Below are positions 52,282-60,129 of a stretch of DNA of 64,000 bases, piece by piece. Location: NCBI GenBank assembly GCA_000701725.1, contig JNJQ01000003.1, forward strand, positions 62,001-126,000, read 5' to 3'. Each line of letters starts with the position of its first letter. Position 1 is the stretch's first letter. Below the pieces are notes generated by a model. That model made no database searches. It worked only from the letters and a program-made list of their open reading frames with translations, and was not told where the DNA came from. Made by a program: the position numbers and the translations under genes. The stretch comes from Erysipelotrichaceae bacterium NK3D112. Lineage in GTDB: Bacteria > Bacillota_I > Bacilli_A > Erysipelotrichales > Erysipelotrichaceae.

Positions 52282-52482
52282 ATGCTTGAGAATATCAATG
52301 ATTATTTTTCGTTTATCACGATTTTTCTTGGTGCTCTGATGGCATTCTATACGCTTTTTGTCGTGACTGATTCACACCACGATCAGCTCATGAAAGACAG
52401 ACAGGAAAACTACTATTCGTATTACGAGAATGCAGATGATGAATTTGAAGAAGAAAACCGGAGTGATCCGTATTATGAGTGA
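52282..52482 (+). CDS. Small single-pass membrane protein
   Basis: A 66-residue protein with one membrane segment (about residues 10-28) and a Tyr/Asp/Glu-rich C-terminal tail (YYSYYENADDEFEEEN). I do not recognise the family. AAAGGAG precedes the ATG and the stop overlaps the spacer to the RidA gene, so it is probably a genuine operon member. Confidence 0.7.
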   Translation: MLENINDYFSFITIFLGALMAFYTLFVVTDSHHDQLMKDRQENYYSYYENADDEFEEENRSDPYYE

Positions 52483-52493
52483 GGCTTGTTGAT

Positions 52494-52949
52494 ATGGCAC
52501 TGCAGGAAGAGATTACATCAAGAAAAGCGTACCGCATGAAAGGCCCTGTTTCCCTTGGCATCAAGGCAGGGGACTTCATATATTTATCGGCACAGCTTCC
52601 GTTTGATCCCAAAACCAAGAAGATCGTCTCTGATGACTTCCGGGAACAGGCGGAACGGTGTCTGAAAAACATCGAGATCATTCTCAACGATCTCGGTCTC
52701 AGTTCGGAATACATCCTCAAGACAACGGTCTATCTGACCGATATGAAGCAGTATGACATTCTCAATGAGGTCTACAGCTGTCATTTCAAGGCTCCTTATC
52801 CCGCCCGTGCGTGTCTCGGTGTGAATGAACTGCCGTGCGGCGCGCAGATTTCGATTGAGGCATATGCAATGGATACCAGAGCGCTCGAAGTCATTATCGC
52901 CTCCGAGGATTCCATCATGTGTAAAAACGGGTGCTGCCAGGTCAAATGA
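52494..52949 (+). CDS. RidA family enamine/imine deaminase
   Basis: Hydrolyses reactive enamine/imine intermediates released by PLP enzymes. The 151-residue protein has IKAGDFIYLSAQLPFDPKT, the conserved Arg in PYPARACLGV and GAQISIEAYA. It is about 20 residues longer than usual, ending KNGCCQVK. The ATG at 52494 (MALQEE) with GAGG upstream is preferred to the GTG at 52479. Confidence 0.9.
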   Translation: MALQEEITSRKAYRMKGPVSLGIKAGDFIYLSAQLPFDPKTKKIVSDDFREQAERCLKNIEIILNDLGLSSEYILKTTVYLTDMKQYDILNEVYSCHFKAPYPARACLGVNELPCGAQISIEAYAMDTRALEVIIASEDSIMCKNGCCQVK

Positions 52950-52950
52950 A

Positions 52951-53370
52951 ATGAATGAACCCGTCATGATCCGCCAGGATCATCAATCCTCCACGCTGAT
53001 CTTCGCCGACGGCAGTGCTGAAACCGAAATGCGCAAAGCAGTGAGCATTCTGGAAGAGAAGTGTCTGAAACACGGATCGAGCCTCAAAGGCAGGATCGAT
53101 TCCTTCCGCTATCTGCTCCATGTTGTGCAGAAGCCTGCTGTATTGATCTCGGAAGTCAGCGGTGAAATATGGTTTCCGCTGATATCGATGAATCAGCCCG
53201 ACTGCATCTGGCTCAGATACGATGCCGTGCTGGATGTGAAATCATGCGGTGATCATCAATGTGAAGTGCTGTTCTTTTCCGGCCACCGGGAAACCATTGC
53301 ATTTGACCCGCGGGTGATCCGGCTGCAGATGAAAAGATGCAGACAGTTTCTGGAGCTTCTGCATCAGTGA
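52951..53370 (+). CDS. ComK-like competence transcription factor
   Basis: A 139-residue protein whose pattern matches ComK: GSSLKGRIDSFRYLLHVVQKP (described by its ends), then LISEVSGEIWFPLISMNQPDCIWLRY and a C-terminal basic segment (VIRLQMKRCRQFLELL). ComK activates DNA-uptake genes in Bacillus. It is shorter than Bacillus ComK (about 192) and is the last gene of the ROK-trmL-RidA operon, 1 nt after RidA. Function as a competence regulator is inferred from family only. Confidence 0.78.
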   Translation: MNEPVMIRQDHQSSTLIFADGSAETEMRKAVSILEEKCLKHGSSLKGRIDSFRYLLHVVQKPAVLISEVSGEIWFPLISMNQPDCIWLRYDAVLDVKSCGDHQCEVLFFSGHRETIAFDPRVIRLQMKRCRQFLELLHQ

Positions 53371-53383
53371 ATGTATTATGCAA

Positions 53384-53405
53384 AGACATCGCAGGATGTC
53401 TTTTT
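53384..53405 (+). terminator. Terminator of the ROK-to-comK operon
   Basis: AGACATC (53384-53390) pairs with GATGTCT (53395-53401), followed by a T run. Confidence 0.82.
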
Positions 53406-53410
53406 CAGTT

Positions 53411-53435
53411 GAAAAAAGGCTGTCTGCACAGCCTT
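53411..53435 (-). terminator. Terminator of trpS
   Basis: On the reverse strand AAGGCTGT / ACAGCCTT (53416-53435) is followed by TTTTTTC. Confidence 0.82.
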
Positions 53436-53440
53436 CAGGT

Positions 53441-54433
53441 TTAACGGATGATTTCCATGCCGAGCGCTTTCTGCACTTTGGCAAGCTTTTCGTCGGCAAT
53501 CAGATTGGCTCTTTCAGCACCGCTGTTCAGCGCACGGTCGATTTCGCCGCTGCTCAGAACCTCATTGTATCTGGTCTGGATCTCTTCGAGTTTTGCGCAT
53601 ACCGCATCGGCAACGCTGCGCTTGAATTCACCATAGCCCTTGCCGGCGAATTCCGCTTCGATCTCACCCATCGGTCTTTCATCGGAAAGGGAAGAGAGAA
53701 TCTGCATCAGGTTGGAAATGCCGGGCTGGTTTTCCGGATCAAAGTGAACATTTGCGCAGTTGTCAGTGACTGCGGACATGACTTTCTTTCTTGCTTTCTT
53801 CAGATCATCCAGCAGATAGATGCATCCTTTGTTAGTCTCATCGGATTTGCTCATCTTTTTGGAAGGATCGGAAAGGGACATGATTCTTGCGCCGACCTTG
53901 GCAACCAGAGGTTCAGGAACTTTGAAGAGATCACCATAGCGGTTGTTGAAGCGGATGGCCAGATCGCGGGTCAGCTCAACATGCTGCTTCTGGTCTTCAC
54001 CGACCGGAACATAATCAGGATCGTAAAGAAGAATATCGGCAGCCATCAGGGAAGGGTATGTATAGAGTCCGCCGGAAAGGTTCTTCTCGCCATGGGCCAT
54101 CTTGTCCTTGAACTGTGTCATGCGGTTGAGTTCGCCCATATAGGTGTGGCAGCACATGATATAGCCAAGCTGGGCATGCGCTCTGACATCGGTCTGCAGG
54201 AAGATGTTGGCTTTTGCCGGATCGAGTCCGCAGGCCAGATACAGCGCGACGCAGTCTCTCAGATTAGTCTGCAGTTCTTTTGGATCCTGGGGAACCGTAA
54301 TGCAGTGCAGATTTGCGATAAATGCGAACATTTCATACTCATCCTGGTATTCCACGAAGTGACGCAGCGCGCCGATGTAGTTGCCAAGATGAAGCTGTCC
54401 GGTAGGCTTGATGCCTGATAACATTCTTTTCAT
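53441..54433 (-). CDS. trpS: Tryptophan--tRNA ligase
   Basis: Class I synthetase of 330 residues that charges tRNA-Trp. It has GIKPTGQLHLGNYIGAL (HIGH-type) and the MSKSD signature in KKMSKSDETN. The ATG at 54433 is chosen since AGGAGA lies just upstream on the reverse strand and since TrpRS normally starts near the GxKPTG block. It is controlled by a T-box and ends at a terminator that faces the comK terminator. Confidence 0.96.
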   Translation of the reverse strand: MKRMLSGIKPTGQLHLGNYIGALRHFVEYQDEYEMFAFIANLHCITVPQDPKELQTNLRDCVALYLACGLDPAKANIFLQTDVRAHAQLGYIMCCHTYMGELNRMTQFKDKMAHGEKNLSGGLYTYPSLMAADILLYDPDYVPVGEDQKQHVELTRDLAIRFNNRYGDLFKVPEPLVAKVGARIMSLSDPSKKMSKSDETNKGCIYLLDDLKKARKKVMSAVTDNCANVHFDPENQPGISNLMQILSSLSDERPMGEIEAEFAGKGYGEFKRSVADAVCAKLEEIQTRYNEVLSSGEIDRALNSGAERANLIADEKLAKVQKALGMEIIR

Positions 54434-54444
54434 AAACAAAGTCT

Positions 54445-54676
54445 CCTCGTATATCAAATTAAAAGCGTCCCGCTCAGGGACGCATGAATACTTTCGTGCG
54501 CGGTGCCACCCGTCTTACTCATTGATCAATGAATCACTCTGATGGGATAACGGACCGCCGGATCATAATGATCACGCTCCCAGGCTCCAAGCACACCGCA
54601 TGCGGTACTGACAGCTTCCATCAGCCGCTGTCTTTCTGTGAAGTTGACCGCAGGGCATTCGCACCTGTTCATCGCT
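54445..54676 (-). promoter_or_regulatory. T-box riboswitch of trpS
   Basis: The reverse strand carries the T-box core CGGGTGGCACCGCGC (54512-54498) and the terminator GCGTCCC / GGGACGC with a T run (54484-54463). Stem I has the AGAAAGACAGC / GCTGTC arm. Two TGG triplets (54589-54587 and 54582-54580) lie where a tryptophan specifier is expected; I could not decide which. It shares the 343 nt gap between trpS and spx with two divergent promoters. Confidence 0.9.
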
Positions 54677-54682
54677 TTCCAA

Positions 54683-54711
54683 ATTATAACCTTGCCTTGA
54701 TTTCTTTTCAA
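54683..54711 (-). promoter_or_regulatory. trpS promoter
   Basis: On the reverse strand TTGAAA (54711-54706) and TATAAT (54688-54683) with a 17 nt spacer. Confidence 0.85.
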
Positions 54712-54730
54712 TCACCGAATTCGTTAATGG

Positions 54731-54760
54731 TTGCATGGCAAACAATGTATGCTTTATAAT
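54731..54760 (+). promoter_or_regulatory. spx promoter
   Basis: TTGCAT at 54731-54736 and TATAAT at 54755-54760 with an 18 nt spacer; divergent from the trpS promoter. Confidence 0.75.
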
Positions 54761-54776
54761 ACGTTACGAGGTAAAT

Positions 54777-55211
54777 ATGATCGTTGTATATACATCTCCC
54801 GGCTGCGCGAGCTGCCGCAAAGTCAAGCAATGGCTCAAAGACCGCGAACTTCCGTTTATCGAGAAGAATATTTTCAAAACGCTTCTCAATGACCGGGAGA
54901 TCAAGCATCTTCTGATGCGCTCTGAAAACGGCAGTGATGATATCATATCCAAGCGTTCCAAGATCATTCAGCAAAGCGGCATCGATATTGATTCGATGAC
55001 AACCGATCAGCTGATTGCCTTCATCAAGCGCAACCCGAGTGTTCTCAAGCGTCCGATCATCGTATCCGAATCCGGTTTCCAGGTCGGCTATGATGAGGAG
55101 GAGATCGGCATCTTCGTGCCGGCAGATCTCAGAAGGATTGCCGAAAGCACCTGCACAAAGGAGTGCCCCAGCTATAAAACCTGTGAAAAGGTGCGCGAAA
55201 CAGAAGCATAA
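54777..55211 (+). CDS. Spx/ArsC family transcriptional regulator
   Basis: Thiol-stress regulator family that binds the RNA polymerase alpha subunit. The 144-residue protein starts MIVVYTSPGCASCRKVKQWL with the redox C-x-x-C (Cys 10 and 13), and has KRPIIVSESGFQVGYDEEEI, the Spx-type C-half. Its tail contains three more cysteines (STCTKECPSYKTC), unlike Bacillus Spx. The ATG at 54777 follows ACGAGG. It is followed by a terminator that overlaps the mnmA promoter. Confidence 0.88.
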   Translation: MIVVYTSPGCASCRKVKQWLKDRELPFIEKNIFKTLLNDREIKHLLMRSENGSDDIISKRSKIIQQSGIDIDSMTTDQLIAFIKRNPSVLKRPIIVSESGFQVGYDEEEIGIFVPADLRRIAESTCTKECPSYKTCEKVRETEA

Positions 55212-55213
55212 CA

Positions 55214-55238
55214 AAGAGGTCATTGTGACTTCTTTTTT
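55214..55238 (+). terminator. Terminator of spx, overlapping the mnmA promoter
   Basis: AAGAGGTCA (55214-55222) pairs with TGACTTCTT (55226-55234, one G-U), followed by six T. Confidence 0.75.
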
Positions 55239-55239
55239 G

Positions 55240-55245
55240 TATAAT
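55240..55245 (+). promoter_or_regulatory. -10 of mnmA, nearly leaderless
   Basis: TATAAT begins 2 nt after the spx terminator T tract; expected start near 55252, 4 nt from the mnmA ATG. The -35 would lie inside the terminator stem. Confidence 0.6.
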
Positions 55246-55255
55246 GGTAGATGTT

Positions 55256-56407
55256 ATGAAAAAAGTACTTGTAGGATTATCAGGCGGCGTTGACAGTGCC
55301 GTTGCCGCTTGGCTGTTAAAAGAACAGGGTTATGATGTAACCTGCGCTTTCATGCGCAACTGGGATTCCATGGCAAATGATGATTTCGAAGGCAATCCCA
55401 CACTTAACAATGATGTCTGTCCGCAGGAGGCGGATTATCATGACGCGCAGCTTGTCGCTGATAAGCTCGGGCTTGAACTGTTAAGAATCGATTTTATCAA
55501 AGAATACTGGGATGATGTCTTCACCGCTTTCCTGGATACATACAAAGTCGGTGAAACACCAAATCCGGATATCCTGTGCAACAAATACATCAAGTTCAAT
55601 ACCTTCATGAACTTCGCGAATTCACGAGGTTTTGACACGGTCGCTACCGGCCATTATGCCAAAACCGGAAAGGATGCGGACGGAAAGACGGTTCTGATGA
55701 AGGCATCGGATCTCAACAAGGATCAGTCTTATTTCCTGGCTGAGATTTCCGCGGATGTTCTGGATCATGTGATCTTCCCGCTGGGCGAGATTGACAAACC
55801 CGAAGTCAGAAGAATTGCCGAACAGCTGGAGCTTGCCGTCGCAAAGAAGAAAGACTCCACCGGCATCTGCTTTATCGGGGAAAGACGCTTCCGCGAATTC
55901 TTAAGCAATTATCTGCCCATGAAGTCCGGAAAGATCATCAACATCGCTGATCATAAACACGTGGGAACTCACAAGGGTGTCATGTATTATACGATCGGCC
56001 AGCGCAAAGGCCTTGATATCGGCGGTATCGGACCGTTCTATGTCGTGGGCAAGGATGTTGAAAAGAATGAGTTATATGTCACGGATGAGGCTCATCAGGA
56101 ATGGCTTTATTCCGATTCCTGCATCATTGACGGATACAATGTCATGGCGCAAAGAGAGTTTCCGCTGCATTGCGCTGCCAAATTCCGCTACCGTCAGCCG
56201 GATCAGCCGATCACGCTGTATGCCCTGGAAGACGGCAGGATGAAAGCAGTCTTTGATCAGCCTGTGCGCTCTGTCACCTGCGGTCAGGAAGCGGTCATCT
56301 ATGATGGCGATATATTGATCGGCGGCGGCCGCATCGAGAAGGTTTTCAAGGACGGAAACGATCTGATGGAAGCCGTGCGTGAAGAGGGCGGCAGATCGCA
56401 GAAATGA
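55256..56407 (+). CDS. mnmA: tRNA 2-thiouridine(34) synthase MnmA
   Basis: Thiolates the wobble uridine of tRNA-Lys, -Glu and -Gln. The 383-residue protein has the PP-loop SGGVDS at residues 9-14, the catalytic cysteines in NPDILCNKYIKF and STGICFIGER, and the C-terminal barrel domains. The ATG at 55256 gives MKKVLVGLSGG; the ATG at 55244 lies inside the -10 box. No ribosome binding site is seen. The end overlaps the CPBP gene by 4 nt. Confidence 0.96.
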   Translation: MKKVLVGLSGGVDSAVAAWLLKEQGYDVTCAFMRNWDSMANDDFEGNPTLNNDVCPQEADYHDAQLVADKLGLELLRIDFIKEYWDDVFTAFLDTYKVGETPNPDILCNKYIKFNTFMNFANSRGFDTVATGHYAKTGKDADGKTVLMKASDLNKDQSYFLAEISADVLDHVIFPLGEIDKPEVRRIAEQLELAVAKKKDSTGICFIGERRFREFLSNYLPMKSGKIINIADHKHVGTHKGVMYYTIGQRKGLDIGGIGPFYVVGKDVEKNELYVTDEAHQEWLYSDSCIIDGYNVMAQREFPLHCAAKFRYRQPDQPITLYALEDGRMKAVFDQPVRSVTCGQEAVIYDGDILIGGGRIEKVFKDGNDLMEAVREEGGRSQK

Positions 56408-57063
56408 AAAGGGAAAAAGAACTTGCTGTTCTGTTTCTGTATTTTGTGATTGAGGAGATGCTGCTGGGAGGACTGGTGCTGCCATTGCTCAAAGAGCACA
56501 TCAGCCTTGAAGGCTTTCATGCTTTCAGTCTTCTTGCGCATCTGTTTCTTTTGGTTATCGTTCTTCTGATCTGTTTTCCGTTCGCGGTAAAGCAGGCGGA
56601 TATATTCATGGAAAAGCCCGGCATCAATGTATTCAAATCTCTCTCAGCTGCGGTTTTGATTCTTGCCGTGCAGGTTCTGATCGGCTTATTCCTGCGCAAT
56701 GCAGAGATTGCTTCAGCCAACCAGCAGGCGCTTGCGCAGATGAGAAATGAATCAGTTCTGAGATATGCGACAGAATCGTTGATTTACGCGCCTTTGATGG
56801 AGGAGCTGGTATTCAGACATTGTCTGATTGAACGGCTGTATGCGCATTGTTCCAAAGGCATATCCGTTATGATCAGCTGCGTTCTCTTTGCACTCATGCA
56901 TGTCGGCGCAGCCTTGTTTGCGGGCAGACTGATGGAACTGTATTATCTGCCGGTCTATGCGTTTTGCGCATTGATTCTATATTTATTGAAAAACAACACC
57001 GGTTCATTGTTATCAAGCGTATTGGCGCATATGTGCGTGAACCTGGCAGTGCTGGTATTGTGA
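56404..57063 (+). CDS. CPBP family intramembrane glutamic endopeptidase
   Basis: A 219-residue membrane protein of the Abi/CPBP family with all three motifs: E-E-x-x-x-R (APLMEELVFRH), F-x-x-x-H (FALMH) and H-x-x-x-N (HMCVN). Members cleave prenylated proteins or, in some bacteria, protect against peptides. The target is unknown. The start overlaps mnmA by 4 nt and recD2 follows by one base, so all three are coupled. Confidence 0.88.
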   Translation: MKREKELAVLFLYFVIEEMLLGGLVLPLLKEHISLEGFHAFSLLAHLFLLVIVLLICFPFAVKQADIFMEKPGINVFKSLSAAVLILAVQVLIGLFLRNAEIASANQQALAQMRNESVLRYATESLIYAPLMEELVFRHCLIERLYAHCSKGISVMISCVLFALMHVGAALFAGRLMELYYLPVYAFCALILYLLKNNTGSLLSSVLAHMCVNLAVLVL

Positions 57064-57064
57064 T

Positions 57065-59275
57065 ATGGATGAAAACAACAGTGTAAAACTGAATGGCAAA
57101 TTCGTATATATTCTCTTCCGCTCGGAAGAGAGTCTTTATACTGTCGGCAAATTCCGGATCAATGATGAACGGGAGCGCGTGATCACCGTGACCGGCATCA
57201 TGGACGATGTGCGCACCGATATTCTTTACAACATCAGCGGCAACTATGTCGAGCATCCTAGGTATGGTCTGCAGTTTGCCATTGAGTCATATGAAATCCC
57301 GCTGCCTTCTGAAAAAGAAGGAGTCATCCGTTATCTTTCCGGTGTTCAGTTTGCCGGCATCGGCAAAAAGACCGCCGAGAAAATCGTGGAAGCTCTGGGT
57401 GAGGACTGTCTGCAGATACTCAGGGAAGATATTGATTTATTGAAAACCGTTCCCGGTATCACGGATAAGCAGAGTGCCGCCATTGCGGAAGGATTGAAAA
57501 AAGAGGACAACGGACTGGAAGAGCTTGTACGCTTTCTCAATATCCATGGCGTCGGAATACGAAATCTCGTACGTCTTAACCGCGCCTATGGCAAGAACGC
57601 GCTGGAAAAGATCAAGGAAAATCCTTACCGTGTGATTGAGGAAGTTGACGGCTTCGGCTTTGCGACTGCTGACAAAATCGGTATGAACCTCGGTATTGCG
57701 GCCGATGATGAGAGAAGGCTTTATGCACTGCTTGTGGATGCGTGTATGGAATTATGTGTTGCGGGCGGCAACAGCTATGCCAGAATCGAATCTCTGGAAC
57801 AATATTTTTATAAGAAGACAAAGGGACTGAGCTGCGATTTTGATGAACTGCTCAATCTTGCCGTGAAGAATATCGCTCTGATTGTCGAGGACAACCGAGT
57901 CTATCCTGCCACCCAGCATGAGGCGGAAAGGGGAAGCGCGCGTTTTCTTGCCTCATTCCCGTACAGTGATATCGAAGAGGCAGACCGCAATGTATTGGAA
58001 GATCAGCTGGATCAGCTCGAAGATGATCTTGAGATCTCCTATGACGAAACCCAGCGCAGCGCCATTCTGGAAATCTTCCATTCCCCGCTGATGATTATGA
58101 CCGGCGGACCGGGTACCGGCAAGACGACGGTGGTCAGAGCGATGGTGAATCTGTTTGCGAAGGTTTATCCTTCCGCCGCCATCATGTGCGCAGCCCCGAC
58201 CGGCAGAGCCGCCAAACGTTTAAGCGAGCTGACCGGCACACAGGCTGCCACTATTCATTCAATTCTGAAATGGGACCTTGAAACAAACACCTTCGGCCGC
58301 AACAACGATGAGCCATTGAATGCGGATCTTTTGATCATCGATGAGTTTTCGATGGTGGATGTGTGGCTCTTCTATAATCTGCTCAAGGCATGCGTCAATG
58401 TGAAGCGCATCTGCATCATCGGCGATGAGAATCAGCTGCCTTCGGTCGGTCCGGGCTGTGTGCTCAGAGACCTGATCGCATCGGAATGTTTCCCGATCAT
58501 CCGTCTCAATCATATCTACCGCCAGGAAGAGGGCAGCGGTGTCATTTCTCTTGCCCATGATATCAATGAAGGGGATATCAAAGAGAAATATCCCGATACG
58601 GCCTTCTTTGAAATCCGCAGACAGGATATCAGACAGGCGGTGATCAATATCGTTGAGGACGCGCTGAACAAGGGCTATTCACTCGATGATATCCAGGTTC
58701 TTTCTCCCATGTATCAGGGAGCGGCCGGCATCGATGTGCTCAACAATGCCCTGCAGGAATGCTTCAATCCGCCGGATGATGTCAAAAAACAGGTCCGTGC
58801 CGGATACATGACCTTCCGCGAAGGCGACAAGATTCTTCAGCTCAAGAATCAGCCTGATGACGATGTTTATAACGGCGATATCGGAACACTTGCCGAGATC
58901 ATCGAGGCACGCTATTCCGAAAGCCATAAAACGACATTGATATGCGACTTTGACGGAACCTATGTGGAATACACCCAGGACAACTGGAACAATATCACAC
59001 TGGCTTACTGCATCTCCGTGCATAAATCGCAGGGTTCCGAATATCCGATCGTGGTGATGCCGATGACTTATCAGATGAGCATCATGCTGCAAAGAAAGCT
59101 CATCTATACAGGAGTTACCCGCGCATCCAAAGCCATTATTATTCTTGGTGAACTCGGTGCTTTCCGCAAAGGCTGTGAAATCCTGGAAAGATCACCGCGT
59201 GAAACCACCCTGAAAGACAGATTAAGAATGTATATGAAACCGGAGGGCGATGATGAAACCGACGGATTTGCTTGA
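57065..59275 (+). CDS. recD2: RecD2 family ATP-dependent DNA helicase
   Basis: 5'-3' SF1B helicase that acts in DNA repair without RecBC in Gram-positives. The 736-residue protein has an N-terminal OB-like domain, helix-hairpin-helix repeats (GIGKKTAEKIVEALG), Walker A GGPGTGKTT (about residues 346-354), motif II IIDEFSMVD, motif III GDENQLPSVGPG and the C-terminal SVHKSQGSEYP. It overlaps the next gene by 23 nt. Confidence 0.95.
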   Translation: MDENNSVKLNGKFVYILFRSEESLYTVGKFRINDERERVITVTGIMDDVRTDILYNISGNYVEHPRYGLQFAIESYEIPLPSEKEGVIRYLSGVQFAGIGKKTAEKIVEALGEDCLQILREDIDLLKTVPGITDKQSAAIAEGLKKEDNGLEELVRFLNIHGVGIRNLVRLNRAYGKNALEKIKENPYRVIEEVDGFGFATADKIGMNLGIAADDERRLYALLVDACMELCVAGGNSYARIESLEQYFYKKTKGLSCDFDELLNLAVKNIALIVEDNRVYPATQHEAERGSARFLASFPYSDIEEADRNVLEDQLDQLEDDLEISYDETQRSAILEIFHSPLMIMTGGPGTGKTTVVRAMVNLFAKVYPSAAIMCAAPTGRAAKRLSELTGTQAATIHSILKWDLETNTFGRNNDEPLNADLLIIDEFSMVDVWLFYNLLKACVNVKRICIIGDENQLPSVGPGCVLRDLIASECFPIIRLNHIYRQEEGSGVISLAHDINEGDIKEKYPDTAFFEIRRQDIRQAVINIVEDALNKGYSLDDIQVLSPMYQGAAGIDVLNNALQECFNPPDDVKKQVRAGYMTFREGDKILQLKNQPDDDVYNGDIGTLAEIIEARYSESHKTTLICDFDGTYVEYTQDNWNNITLAYCISVHKSQGSEYPIVVMPMTYQMSIMLQRKLIYTGVTRASKAIIILGELGAFRKGCEILERSPRETTLKDRLRMYMKPEGDDETDGFA

Positions 59276-59825
59276 GATCCTCGAAACAGCCGGAAAACTT
59301 AAACTGACCATGCGCCATTGCTGGATTGACGGCATCAGACAGGAGAGCACGGCGGAACATTCCTGGCGGCTGGCATTGATGGCGATGCTACTGAAGGATG
59401 AGGAAGAACTGAAAGATGTTGATATGGACAAGGTTATTGAAATGTGCCTGATCCATGATCTCGGTGAAGCATTTACAGGAGATATTCCCGCCTTTGAGAA
59501 AAAGGATGCCGATACCAAAACCGAAGTCAGTCTCTATGAAGCATGGGTGGAATCATTCCCGGCTGCTCAGAAAGAACACTGGATGAATCTGCTGAAAGAG
59601 ATGGAGGCGCTTGAGACTAAGGAAGCACAGGTCTATAAGGCGCTTGACAAGCTCGAAGCCCTGATCACACACAATGAATCTCCGATCAGCACATGGCTGC
59701 CGCTGGAATATGATCTGCAGATGACATATGGCAAAGACAATATGAAATGCCATCCTTACTTTGAAAAACTGCGGCAGGCTGTGGATGCCTGGACCATCCG
59801 CAAGATTGAAACCGAAAAACCGTAA
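59253..59825 (+). CDS. HD-domain 5'-nucleotidase-like hydrolase (YfbR/HDDC2 group)
   Basis: A 190-residue protein with the HD layout of the HDDC2/YfbR group: RQESTAEHSWRLALMAMLL (first His), CLIHDLGEAFTGDIP (His-Asp) and DKLEALITHNE (last Asp). Such enzymes dephosphorylate deoxynucleoside monophosphates. The second ATG at 59253 is preferred because CGGAGGG is 5 nt from it and only 2 nt from the ATG at 59250. It is the last gene of the mnmA operon. Confidence 0.85.
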   Translation: MKPTDLLEILETAGKLKLTMRHCWIDGIRQESTAEHSWRLALMAMLLKDEEELKDVDMDKVIEMCLIHDLGEAFTGDIPAFEKKDADTKTEVSLYEAWVESFPAAQKEHWMNLLKEMEALETKEAQVYKALDKLEALITHNESPISTWLPLEYDLQMTYGKDNMKCHPYFEKLRQAVDAWTIRKIETEKP

Positions 59826-59828
59826 TAA

Positions 59829-59855
59829 ATCAGAGTTTTACGCTCTGATTTTTCT
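59829..59855 (+). terminator. Terminator of the mnmA-recD2 operon
   Basis: ATCAGAG (59829-59835) pairs with CTCTGAT (59843-59849), followed by a T run. Confidence 0.82.
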
Positions 59856-59874
59856 TTAAACATGGTAGCATTTG

Positions 59875-59883
59875 TGCTAACAT
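59875..59883 (+). promoter_or_regulatory. alaS T-box promoter (extended -10)
   Basis: TGCTAACAT is an extended -10, nearly the same as the one before the valS T-box. Confidence 0.55.
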
Positions 59884-59887
59884 AGCT

Positions 59888-60115
59888 TAGGAAATCGATG
59901 ACGGAGTATAAGTAGTCTGAATCCACGCTTGAAAGAGAGCGGACGGTTGGTGCAAGTCCGTACGGGATGAAAGGTGAAGCTCACTTCAGCAGAGCGCCCA
60001 ATCAGCGCCGCATGCCTGCGTTAAAGGCTCAATTAAGGTGCGCATGAGTCAATCATGCGAACCAGGATGGTACCGCGTGAACACGTTCCTGGATATTCAG
60101 GAGCGTTTTTATTTT
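59888..60115 (+). promoter_or_regulatory. T-box riboswitch of alaS (specifier GCT, alanine)
   Basis: Stem I has the GAGTATAAGTAG bulge, GAGAGCGGACGGTTGGTGCAA distal elements (each within 59930-59955) and the specifier GAA-GCT-CAC with GCT at 59979-59981. The T-box core AGGATGGTACCGCG is at 60064-60077. The terminator CGTTCCTG / CAGGAGCG (60084-60104) ends in five T. With the upstream terminator it fills the 304 nt gap. Confidence 0.93.
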
Positions 60116-60129
60116 CTAAGGAGGACAAT

